Positions 22,761 through 32,597 of a stretch of 64,000 nucleotides of DNA are shown here, in pieces; position 1 is the first letter of the stretch; each line of letters opens with the position of its first letter. The notes beneath the pieces were generated by a model. That model was not told where the DNA came from. It worked only from the letters and a program-made list of their open reading frames with translations, and did not search any database. The DNA lies in assembly GCA_025531455.1 (NCBI GenBank), contig JAMYHL010000079.1, positions 220,658 through 284,657 on the forward strand. The letters run 5' to 3'. The position numbers and the translations under genes were made by a program. The stretch comes from Apiotrichum sp. Y4204. Taxonomy: Eukaryota > Basidiomycota > Tremellomycetes > Trichosporonales > Trichosporonaceae.

Positions 22761-23249
22761 CGTGAATGAGAGATTGAGGGAGACGTAGAGTAGGAGAAAC
22801 GACTGACAAAGTTGTTGTGCAACATTTATTGCAGTCCGAAAGGACCTCCACTCTGGCGGTTGGTTGTTGATCGGACGATGGTGGGTGGAGGTGGACAAGC
22901 TGTCCGTCAGGTGGCCGCAGGGCAGGAAGGACGCAACTTCCAATGCATCGCGATGCATCGATCTACCTGCCGACAACTACAGGTTATGCGATGATGATCT
23001 GCAACCTACTCAGGTACTCAGAACCGCGGCACCGCATGCCAATGATGATCTTTACCAAAAAGCAAGACGACTTCGGCTGCGCGGCTGCACGATGGGAAAA
23101 CGTGCAACAACGGTGGCAGATCAAGTTTCAGATTCATCCGTGTAAATACTCCGAGAATCGTGACGACGCCAGACTTCCTGTGAATACTGTACAATGCCCA
23201 ACTGGCCGATCTTCAACTATGCTCACCCTCACCGCTCACTCCTCACTAC
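22761..23249. other. Intergenic region upstream of the TMEM97-like gene
   Basis: About 490 bases between two - strand genes. It should contain the promoter of the TMEM97-like gene and the 3' end of the Cys-pair repeat gene. No gene is seen. Confidence 0.5.
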
Positions 23250-26012
23250 TCACTCGACCTCGGCCCATCGTCGGTCGAGCTCAGCGCACTGAAACCATAC
23301 GTTCGCGTCGTTTGCGTCCGTCACGCCTTGCTGGCTCGAGTGACGCAGGTGCTCCGAGATGACCCCGTACTTGGTATCGTATGTAGTTCCATTGAACTTG
23401 TAGGGGTCCGCCATGCCGCTCTGTATGGCGCTGTAGTTCATGCCATTGTAGACTGCACTCATGGTTCCGGCGTGCAGCGCGCTCTGGAGCTTGATCTTCT
23501 GCATCTCCAGCAGGTACTTCGAGGTGCAATACGTTTCGACGTAGGTTAACGAGCGGGCTGTCGAGAAGTCAAGGAGGGCCTGCAGTGCGCCCGTGTCGCC
23601 CTTGGCGTCGGCGGCGCTCGTTTCCTCCCACTTCTGCCGCATACGCGGAGAATACATGCTGCAGATCTCTGTGCCATCTAACCGCACGCCGCGGAATGGC
23701 ACCTTGACCGCGAGCGGAGTGCGCGATGCAAACGACTCCCAGCAGTCCGGGCAGATGGAGAGCACGCCCTGGCCGAACGAGAACCACAGGGCACCCTTGA
23801 CCGACTCGCGGCGAGGGCAAAGCGGAATGTCAATAATCTTGCGGACGTACGACGCGAAGTGCGAGAATCTTTGCGCGCAAAGCGTCTCCAGGAGGCGTAC
23901 CACGAATTGCATCCCCCGCTGGGCGCTAGGGGAACAGATATCGCACACAGTGTCCGGTGGCGCGTCTGTGCGTGTGACGAAGCCCGCCGCCATCCCCGGT
24001 GCCAGTGAGTCTACGACGCATGCTTTGCACTTTTCGCACACATCGAAGTTGACTGGTGGGCCCACGAGAGTGTAGAACACTTCAGGTGGGGTCGCGCGCT
24101 GGTCCGTTGCGCCCTCGTTCTTGAGCGCGTCGCGCTGTGCCTCACGGCTATCGGCCTCGGCGTAGCGCGCCATGGCGTTCCACAGGACGTCAAAATCACC
24201 TCGCTCGTCTGCGGCACTCGCAGCGACGCGGAGGAGCAGGCCGTGCATATCGCACGTCCACTGCGGCACGGAGGAAGAGACAAACTCGTGCTCAAACTGC
24301 CGCCCCACGAAGTGGTCCACAAAACACGTCTCGCAGATGCACAGCCCCTCGACGCGGCGGCCAGGCGTGTACACCGTCCCGCCAGTCTGCTTGGCCCCCT
24401 CGCACGCAGGAAGGCGCAGGCGGCGATTCGCAATCGCCATCCACTGCGTCCACATTCCCGGCCTGAGGCGGAGGTACATTTCCTGCGGGCCGTCCATCCA
24501 CATGTCACATGCCCAGGTGTCGCCAGCGTCCTGAGTTGCTTGTTCCCAATGGACGGCGAATGCCGGGCGCGCGAGAACGATATCCTCGTAACATTCGCCG
24601 CACGCTAAAAAGCCGTCGACGCCTCGTGGCCGGAAAAACACAATTCCGTCCGCCAGAATCACGCCGCCGCTGCTGCGGCAGGCCTTCAGCGTCGCCCGCT
24701 TAGCGACGTAAGCCTTCAGCGCCCACAGTTCCCCGGTGCTTTGTGCGTCGCGAAGCAACCTGCGTCCACGAGGCCGCTTCAGCCCAAACGCGCATTCCCC
24801 GCTTACTGCCTCGGCGGCCGTAAACTCGCTCGCGAACGGGTGCCCGGCAACAAACTGTGCAAAGCACGCTGTGCACATCGTCCAGTCCGTGCTTCGCAGC
24901 GTGTACCAAGTCGTGCGGTAATGGAGCGTCGTTGCCCTTGGGCACACGGAGAGCACTGCAGGTGTCGGGCCGTCGAGCGATATTGGCGGGGCAAGGCGCG
25001 GCGCATAGTCGTCTGCGTCGGCGCGTGCGGATGTAGCTTGCGGGGAAGAGTGGTACATGCCGGAAGTGTATCCTTGAGCTGGCGGGGCATAGGTGTTCGG
25101 GGCAGATCCTTGTGCAGCACGGTTGTCATGGGGCAGGCCATTGATGGCGGACTTCGCAGGGGCTCCAACACCGAGCTGCGCAAACGAGCCTGTGAGACCG
25201 TTGAGGTCAGGGCCAGGCGAGGTTGCATAAGGCGACCCCAATAGGGGAGGGGATGTCGCAGGAGGCGAGGCGAGGGAGATTGGCGGGGACGCCACAGCTG
25301 GCGGGGGACCCGCTGGTGGTAAGCTCACAGCGTTGTACGAGCTCAAGGGGGGCGATTGAGGGCCATAGTACGAGGCTGCAGGTGAGGATGCGGTCCTAAA
25401 AGACGTTAAGGCTGAGGGAGTTTGTGGTGATTGTGGGACATACGAAGCCGAGGGAGGTGATTGCTGGTAATGCGAGCCGCCTGGAGATGATTGAGGGCCA
25501 GCCGGAGATGAGGTGGTTGCGTGGGGTGAATGCGGACTAAAGTATGAGGCGGTCGGCGGCGATGCTGAGCCATAGTATGCTCCTGTGCTCGCAGAGGTGC
25601 CTCCCGCGGGTGCCCCTGGAACAGATGAAAGGGGGTATGCCGTGTACGGCTGATGTGCGCTCTGAGCGGGCGGAGCGGGCAGCCGGCGCTGCTCCAAACG
25701 CCCATCGTCCGCTGGGACCTGGTGTCGTGGAGGGATGGGCGGGGGTTGCCCTTGTGTCGGAGCAGCGTGTGGAGGGACGGGTGGCGGCTGGGACTGTTGA
25801 GCTCCAGGCCGGGCGGGGACCGGCGGTGGTCCCGAGGTGTATGCCGAGTGGTGCGGCGGAGAATGGTACTGTTGCTGCTGCTGTAGTTGGTGTTGTTCGT
25901 ACCCGTATGCAGCCGGTTGCGGAGGTCCGTACCCCTGGTTCCCGGGCGGCTGTTGGTATGGCTGCTGATATTGACCTGGCGGCGCGTACGCTCCCTGCTG
26001 TTGGTAGCTCAT
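23250..26012 (-). CDS. Gln/Pro-rich protein with repeated Cys-pair modules, function unknown
   Basis: A single exon of 920 residues starting MSYQQQGAY. Residues 1-350 are Gln/Pro/Tyr/Ser-rich and prion-like in composition. The remainder is folded-looking and Cys-rich. It carries at least five spaced CxxC motifs in a similar context: MCTACF, ACGECY, ICETCF, VCEKCK and ICPDCW, most followed by a hydrophobic stretch and a Phe-containing turn. A further VCDIC and isolated conserved-looking cysteines could make zinc sites. I recognise it only as a fungal uncharacterised type; I see no catalytic motif, signal peptide or transmembrane segment. The absence of introns over 2.7 kb is unusual beside its intron-rich neighbours. 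Confidence 0.85.
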   Translation of the reverse strand: MSYQQQGAYAPPGQYQQPYQQPPGNQGYGPPQPAAYGYEQHQLQQQQQYHSPPHHSAYTSGPPPVPARPGAQQSQPPPVPPHAAPTQGQPPPIPPRHQVPADDGRLEQRRLPAPPAQSAHQPYTAYPLSSVPGAPAGGTSASTGAYYGSASPPTASYFSPHSPHATTSSPAGPQSSPGGSHYQQSPPSASYVPQSPQTPSALTSFRTASSPAASYYGPQSPPLSSYNAVSLPPAGPPPAVASPPISLASPPATSPPLLGSPYATSPGPDLNGLTGSFAQLGVGAPAKSAINGLPHDNRAAQGSAPNTYAPPAQGYTSGMYHSSPQATSARADADDYAPRLAPPISLDGPTPAVLSVCPRATTLHYRTTWYTLRSTDWTMCTACFAQFVAGHPFASEFTAAEAVSGECAFGLKRPRGRRLLRDAQSTGELWALKAYVAKRATLKACRSSGGVILADGIVFFRPRGVDGFLACGECYEDIVLARPAFAVHWEQATQDAGDTWACDMWMDGPQEMYLRLRPGMWTQWMAIANRRLRLPACEGAKQTGGTVYTPGRRVEGLCICETCFVDHFVGRQFEHEFVSSSVPQWTCDMHGLLLRVAASAADERGDFDVLWNAMARYAEADSREAQRDALKNEGATDQRATPPEVFYTLVGPPVNFDVCEKCKACVVDSLAPGMAAGFVTRTDAPPDTVCDICSPSAQRGMQFVVRLLETLCAQRFSHFASYVRKIIDIPLCPRRESVKGALWFSFGQGVLSICPDCWESFASRTPLAVKVPFRGVRLDGTEICSMYSPRMRQKWEETSAADAKGDTGALQALLDFSTARSLTYVETYCTSKYLLEMQKIKLQSALHAGTMSAVYNGMNYSAIQSGMADPYKFNGTTYDTKYGVISEHLRHSSQQGVTDANDANVWFQCAELDRRWAEVE

Positions 26013-26728
26013 CACCGTCCTCGTTGTCGATGAAGGATGTGGCGAGCAGTATAATAGGATGCAAAGATGTGTAGAGGTGCTAGTCGGATGTGTGATATCG
26101 AGGGCGAAAGCAGCATTCCATGGGAGCCAGGCTATTTCCACTAGTACCGCTTAGATGCCAGACCGAGGGTTCACTCCTGTTTCCGCACCATCCCGCGCTC
26201 TGGACAGAGGATTGCACCGCCCTCAGAGCATCAGGCCGCCCATATTGTTGTGTTGTTGGGCAGTGATGAGGAGCTCGAAAGACATGCCCGTGTAGTCGTG
26301 CATTAGTAGAAGCCGATGTTTCGCCCGTAGCGTATGCTTCCAATCCGTTGTCTCAAATTGTCTCGCACAATCTTGCCCTACAGGAAATGGATCGATCGGA
26401 TGTCCGGGGAGACGATTTATGATCGCCAAGCATGAACTTGTAAACAAGCTTGTTTTAGAGCTGCCAGATCGGCATGCACTGTGCTCTGGGGGATCGAACG
26501 TGGGCCACCGGCCACCAGGGCGCCTGCGCCTCTCACGCGCCTCTGTCCAGGATGGCTCGCGTGTTGTGAACGTGTTGTACACGCGCAGTGTCTTGTGCCT
26601 CGATGTCTTGGCCAGCTCAGCTCACTTCCCACTGTCCAGATACCACGACCGGACAAGTCACTTCCGACAGTGACGTCGTTTCTGTCTCGTCTCACTTTCT
26701 CCTCTGTCAACTTCACCAATCCCACACC
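26013..26728. promoter_or_regulatory. Divergent promoter region, Cys-pair repeat gene and MSC7-like gene
   Basis: About 720 bases between divergent start codons. The 60 bases before 26729 are pyrimidine-rich and end CACACC before the ATG. No specific factor sites are identified. Confidence 0.45.
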
Positions 26729-28856
26729 ATGGCCGAGCACTTCCGCTCCGCGGCCGACAACGCCTACGAGACCCTCCGGCGCGAGTCGCACGGCCTCCTC
26801 GCCCTCGCCGGCAGGGTATGCGACGCGCTGCGCTCCCTCCCAGCCCAGGCGTGGGTGGCCGTCGCGGTGATCCTCGTCGTCGCGCGCATCCCCGTCTGGC
26901 TTGCACACTGGCGCGAGCGTCGCGCGTCCCGCCGCGTCGTACCCTTCTCCTGGCCCGTTCCTCCCGTAAGTGAACCGGGCTTTAGTTGTTCTGACAGTAT
27001 AGGAGGCCGCTCCCGGCTGGACGGGCGAGATTATCGCGTCCCCAGACATATTTGCGCATGAGCGCGATCCGTCCCTCCTCGGCGACTCTAGTGCCGCTCA
27101 GCACGTTACGTGCTACGATCCGTCAACGGGTACGCACATTGCGACCATGGCGCTGTGCACAGCTGCCGGCGTGCGTGACCAGGTCGCGGCGGCGGACGCT
27201 GCGCAACCCGGCTGGGCACGGAGCTCGTTTGCGCAGCGCAAGAGCCTGCTCCGCAGCATCAAGGCGTGGATCATGAGCGACATGGAGGGCATCGTCAACG
27301 TTGCATGCAGAGATACTGGAAAGACACGTGAGTAAAAAGTATAAAGCTTTGCTAATGACAGGTGTCGACGCCGTGTTCGGCGAGGTTCTCACGACGCTGG
27401 CCAAGATCGACTGGCTGCTCCAGTACGGCGAGAAGGCACTGGCACCGGAGCGCCGTGCGAACTCGCTCCTCCTTGCACACAAGGTGTCGACTGTGAGTTT
27501 TCCGCAAAGGTCCTAACTCACGGCAGGTGAAATACGTTCCGCTCGGGACGGTCCTTGCGCTCGTGTCGTGGAACTACAGCTTCCACAACGTGCTCTCCCC
27601 AATCCTGGCCGCACTCTTTGCCGGCGACGCCATCGTTGTCAAGTGCTCTGAGCAGGTTGCGTGGAGCTCGGCATGGTTTGTCGGCGGCGTCAAGGCAGCC
27701 CTTCGCGCCAGCGGATGGAACGACGATATCGTGCAGGTGAGCTGCTTTTGGTTCGGTGACTACTTAACTCTCTTCTGACCCCAGCTCGTGGTCTGCCTCC
27801 CGGACGTGGCAGAGACGCTCACGCGCAACCCGACAATCAAGCACATCACGTTCATCGGCTCGGAGCCCGTCGGACGCAAGGTCGCGGCCGCAGCTGCCGA
27901 GATGATGATCCCGAGCACGATCGAGCTGGGCGGTAAGGACCCGGCGTTCATTCTTCCGAGCGCCGACCTCGACTTTTTTGCGAGCACCTGGATGCGGGGT
28001 GCCTTGTGAGTGCTATGGATAGGCTGTTGCCATTCATCTTTGCTGACCTCAGCCAATCCGCGGGTCAGAACTGCATCGGCGTCGAGCTCTTCCTCGTGCC
28101 CCGCAAGATGCAGGACCGTTTCTTGGAGATTATGACGCCGCGGGTGCAGGCGCTCAGGCCGGGTGTGGATGTTGGCTCGCTGATCTCGCACACTCCAATC
28201 CGTCGCCTCGAGCGTGCGCTGACACTGGCGGCGGAGCGCGGCGCACGCGTCATCGTCGGTGGCAAGGAGTTTGCCCACCCCGACCGCCCCGAGGGCGCGT
28301 ACTTTGCCCCCACGCTGGTTGCCGACGTGCGCATGGACATGGCGGTTGCGACCGAGGAGCTCTTCGCGCCCATCATGACCGTCGTGCCGTACGACACCGT
28401 TGACGAGGCCCTCCAGTGGCTCAAGAACAGCCGCTTCGGCCTCGGCGCAGGCGTGTACGGCCGCGACCGGGCGGAATGCATGCGCGTCGCGGACGCGATC
28501 ACCTGCGGCATGGTCGCCTTGAATGAGTGAGTAGCCGGAAATTCTTCGCTGATTCCAGCTTTGGCGTCTTCTACCTCAATCAGGACATGCCATTTGGAGG
28601 CACCAAGGCGTCCGGGCACGGGCGCTTCGCGGGTCCCGAGGGCCTGCGCGGCTTGTGCTACCCCAAGGCCGTCATCGAGGACCGCTTCTTCCGCACCGTG
28701 CGAACAAGCATTCCGAGGCCCGTCGACTTCCCCCTTCCCCCCGGCGATGCGCCGTGGACGTTCCTCCGCGGCCTTGTACGCTTCGCGTATGGGCAGGGCG
28801 TCGATCGCGTCAAGGGCCTTGCGGACGTCGTGCGCGTTGCAGCCACCACGAAGTAG
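26729..28856 (+). CDS. MSC7: Membrane-anchored aldehyde dehydrogenase, MSC7 type
   Basis: Exons 26729-26965, 27003-27327, 27362-27492, 27527-27736, 27785-28005, 28053-28526 and 28559-28856 give 631 residues with all phases consistent. A hydrophobic segment near residues 42-58 (WVAVAVILVVARIPVWL) suggests an N-terminal membrane anchor, as in yeast Msc7. The ALDH fold follows: PLGTVLALVSWNYSFHN, ITFIGSEPVG, the general-base glutamate E348 in IELGGKD, the nucleophile C382 in SAGQNCIG, EELFAPIM and MPFGGTKASGHGR. It should oxidise an aldehyde using NAD(P)+; the substrate is not known for this subfamily. Introns are very small (34-55 nt). It converges with the TXNDC17-like gene 100 bases downstream. 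Confidence 0.93.
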
Positions 28857-28955
28857 GCGAGCATACAATGAGCAAGCATCATGGAGTCGCTAGAGACGTG
28901 AACATAGCATGGCACAGGTTCCAAAACGGATGGCTTCCCCTCCGATGCATATTTA

Positions 28956-30073
28956 CTACTGGAGAAAAGCCTTAAGCTTGCCGGCGTCGAGAATGTCCTT
29001 CTCCACAATCCGGCCAGTCTCCTTGCCCTGCGAGTCAGTCATGATACCACGCGTGAGCGTATGTGTCCGAAATCGCACGGTTTCGATTGCTCGAACGCGG
29101 TCTCTTTAGGAATACATTTACTCACGTCCTCGAGGCGCACAATTGTCGGGACGGCATTGACATTCCACTCTGCGCGCGCAGCGTTCTTGGGGTCTCGCCA
29201 CCTGCATGTGAGCACAACGCCTACCGTAAAAGTAAACAGCGAAAATTAAACATTAGGTTCCACACGACTCCCCCTGGCACCGGTGTCCGGAGATGACCAT
29301 CAATATCGGTAACGCGTGCGGAATAACGGTACGCGTGACGCCCCGTAAACCAGGATGACGGATCCGGCGGACCAGGATCTCGGGCTGACCGAGAAGTGGC
29401 GTTTCTAACGCAGCGACGAGATCTGCTGATCGAACCCACAACCTACGCACTGCTGCTTTGAGCCGACCCAGTACACCACGCCGTCTGTGGTCAGTCGTGC
29501 ACTAGCTTTCGATTTGCAAGATGTGTAATTTGCGTGCGGAGAGAAGAGAAAATCAGGTGCCTCCTCGGCAACTTCCACTCACATGGCTCGTCGTCACCGC
29601 CGAACGTGTTGCGCACCACGTCCTCAACGTCGCGGCAGTCCTGCAGGTGTCAGTTGACTTGTCGCGAGTCTTTGTTGGCAAGCCACTGCTGGCACGATCC
29701 TCAATGACTGTTGATCAAAGGCCAGAGGGACCCCAGAAGGTGTCTCGACGCGCCGGTCGAGCCGGCGCCCAATCGGCTCTGGTGGAATGCAGCAGCAATG
29801 TCCATCGTCCACTCACAGGGCACCACATCTGGCCGTCTTCGACGTCCGAGTAGAAGATGACGTACGCGGGCTTGGGCGCCGTCGGTCCGCTGAGCGCGCC
29901 GAACGTGTGCGGGTAGCTGGAGAATAAGCAAGCGCCGGGCAAGGGTGGGAGAGGCAGGACGGGTGAGTACCAAGTACTGCATAGTTCGCACGCTGAGGCC
30001 AGCACCCGAGCTGCGAAAGAACGCAAGATGACTGGGAGCGACGAGGTCGGCGAGGATTCAATGATGAAGGCAT
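28956..30073 (-). CDS. Thioredoxin-like protein, TXNDC17/TRP14 family
   Basis: Coding-order exons 30006-30073, 29817-29916, 29583-29640, 29451-29484, 29126-29201 and 28956-29027 give 135 residues. Family features are FGALSG, AYVIFYSD, the WCPDC redox motif, GVVYWVG, W-RDPKN, the cis-proline segment NAVPTIVRLED and a final amphipathic helix. TRP14/TXNDC17 proteins are cytosolic disulfide reductases acting on small substrates such as cystine rather than classical thioredoxin targets. The intron 29641-29816 falls between Pro and Asp of the WCP|DC motif, so the two active cysteines lie in different exons. Another intron (29202-29450) is 249 nt. The first exon is the weak point: its donor (GTGCTG) is poor and the start could differ. 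Confidence 0.82.
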
Positions 30074-32013
30074 AGGAGGTGTGACTGGTAGTCGTGCCTA
30101 GGCCAACCGACCCACTGCGGCAGGAGGGCCGTCATCATGGTTTAGATTGCCTGTCTTCAGCGCGGAGCGGAGCTTTCAGAGAGGAGCGGAGACGCTCTCG
30201 GGTGCGGGTGCGGATCCGCGCTTTCCGTTCGACGACCAAGGGGGATTCCGGTGCGTGGTTCCAGGCTCGCCTCCACTCCAGCGTTCCCATGTCTGCACCT
30301 CTGCATTGCTTTCAACCAGGCAAATCTCGCACCAGACGGACAGGAACAGAGAACGGACAGTGTACGCACGAGGACTCAACGAGAGGCATTGTGTATGAGA
30401 ACGAACGGGGCCGATAGCAATCGAAGGAGAGGAGTAAGTTGTTGATTGTGGGTCAGTTGCGCTGGTGTTGACTGAGAACGTGGCCTGGGCCCCTGCGCTC
30501 ATGTGCTCCCCAGCCCGCCCTCCACCAGCGTCGGCGTTGTGCGAGCTGTGATATCATCGTCGTGTGCTCCCATGCTCTTTCACTTCGCGCACTTCGTACA
30601 CTCAGGACCTGCTCCTTGTGGCTCGCCCCCATTCCTGGTCCACGCGCCAAGGATCCGAGGAAAGCAGGGATGATATTTTGGGTGTGCGGGACTCTCGGCA
30701 GATCCTCTCGGCAACTTAACGTGAGACACAAACTGTAAACTAACAGTAACTCTTCTCCATCGCTCCTCGTCCCCAGTCAGGCGAGATTAGATGGGTCAGA
30801 TGCATTCATTAATCAAATCGTGGATGAAAGGGAGTGACACGAGATCTCCTGTGTGCTCATCTCCTCACTCCCCTTTTATCCAGGATGTGCTTTATCGTTC
30901 GGGTTCGTTATCCAACTTTGTGAAACCCCTCAGCGCCCCAGCATATCCCAGGCATTACAGGAATGATGTTAAACTCTGTTGCGAGGTAAACCACAACTTT
31001 CCACTCTCAAGGTTGCGCCGCAGCTCAGGGCGTCGCCAACGCGCTTGCTCGGCGACACGTCAAGTTGTCTGCGCGTGAAAGCTACTGCTCCACGCACCGG
31101 TGCCTCGCATTGTATCCCCATCGGCGGTCGGCGGTGGCTCCAGCAAAACGAAAGCCACTCCGACGAGAGTAGAGAAACAAGAAGCCATCGGGGGAGATCT
31201 CGGATGAATCGAGGTAGGCATCGGCGTCAATGATGAGGGGAGTCGTCACGCAGACCAACATGATGTGCGTGGAGATACATCCAAAATCTAGATTGAGACG
31301 AATGCCACACGAGATGAGGATAGTTTCCCGGGTGCGCTTGTCGCGTTCTGTTGCGTCGAGGCGACTGCCATTGACATTGCACTACATGTACGCCGATGCT
31401 AGTGATTCTACAAGCAGAGTTTGGAGCTCATGTTCCCCCTTTGTTGCGCCTATCCCCCCCCCCCCCCCCCTTCTCTCTCTTAGAGGCACGCGCTCCCTAT
31501 CGACCCCTCGCTTTCCCTCCTTCTAGAGTGTGATCGGAGCGGCTCAATGGGTGGCGTCGAGGTGTGTCCATTGTCTTTTGCGGCTCGTTCGGTAATCAAG
31601 CAGCAGTGCTGCGCCGGAGTCGCTAGTCGCTCTTCGGGAGCGGAACGGTGCGCGGCCCATGTGGTCTAGCCATACCATTTGGCCATTTGATCATTTGATG
31701 CTTCCATATGCACAATTACTCCTTTGACCATTTGGGCCATGGTGCCTCTGGCGATGCCGTTGCAGGATATTAGTGCCAGGGTTGCGAGATGTGTAACGCT
31801 TTACTCCTTGATCCTTGTCGCTCTGGAGATGAACGACAACGCGACCCACGCGAGTACGAAGAGATTGCACCAAAACAGAGTTTGCTAGAGTTCTTCTTGA
31901 AGCTTGTTGACATGACATCCTGAACCCATGGGTCTCGACTGTCTCCACTCAAGCATTTCAAGTGTCTCTCATTGTACTCGGGCGGTGACTCAAGACTCTC
32001 GACCGTTTCCAAT
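30074..32013. other. Gene-poor intergenic region
   Basis: About 1.9 kb with only short open frames and no family resemblance. It contains a 17-base C tract at 31454-31470. It should include the TXNDC17-like promoter at its left end. Confidence 0.5.
31454..31470. repeat. Poly(C) tract of 17
   Basis: Uninterrupted run of C followed by a CT-rich stretch. It is a likely length-variable site. Confidence 0.9.
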
Positions 32014-32404
32014 TTAACGTTTAGCCTGTCTCTGGTAGGGAGGGACGAGGTCGAGGTCAAGGTCTCGCGGGAAGGACACTGTGGTGCATGTGAAACCCTG
32101 TCCTGGACGTGGTGCGGTGTCTACGAGATACACAGTAGTGGTCTAGCTGTTCTACTCTGGACAGCATCTCTCCCCATGCTACCCACCTTGCTCACCGACG
32201 GCATCCACCTCTGGTGCGCTGCCGTACAGCACGCACCGGGTACATACCTTGCGTCGCACGCTCCTCGAGCTCTTCCACCCCGCACCTGCACATGACCGCT
32301 ACAGACAACAGGAATAGAAAGATACCGCAGACGGCGAACAGCACAACTGTAAAATATGCACGCCATGTTGTGGCGAGACAGCGCCTCTCCTGATCCCAAC
32401 CCAT
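32014..32404 (-). CDS. Possible small single-pass membrane protein
   Basis: Candidate exons (coding order) 32248-32404 and 32014-32120 give 87 residues. From the ATG at 32404 the protein reads MGWDQERR, then a strong hydrophobic segment (YFTVVLFAVCGIFLFLLSVAV) followed by MCRCG and an acidic stretch. Splicing at a good GTATGT donor and CTCGTAG acceptor is in phase and gives an acidic tail with LVPPYQRQ before the stop. The frame stays open upstream of 32404 without another ATG, so a further 5' exon is possible. I know no family for it. The support is splice logic plus the transmembrane segment, which is modest; it may be non-coding. Confidence 0.35.
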
Positions 32405-32597
32405 CCTATTGCGGCCCACGAGCGAGGCGCCTTGCCGCTTGCCATCTGTTGATCCATATTTTCTGAAGCGTCGATTCTCTTCCACTTTCTCCTCCTTTCT
32501 CTCTCGAGTATCTTGTACTACACCACTCGAGGACGGTTGAGACCACCATCACTACACACCTGTTACCTTTTCTTCATCAGCTCCCCATCGCCGCACC

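Noticed and set aside
29410..29460. GGTTCGATC-like sequence resembling a tRNA T-loop (- strand)
   Set aside because: The flanking bases do not form a T stem, no acceptor or anticodon stem fits, and it lies in an intron of the TXNDC17-like gene.
30890..30925. GGGTTCGTTATCC, similar to a tRNA B box
   Set aside because: It deviates from the consensus at key positions, and no cloverleaf can be built around it.
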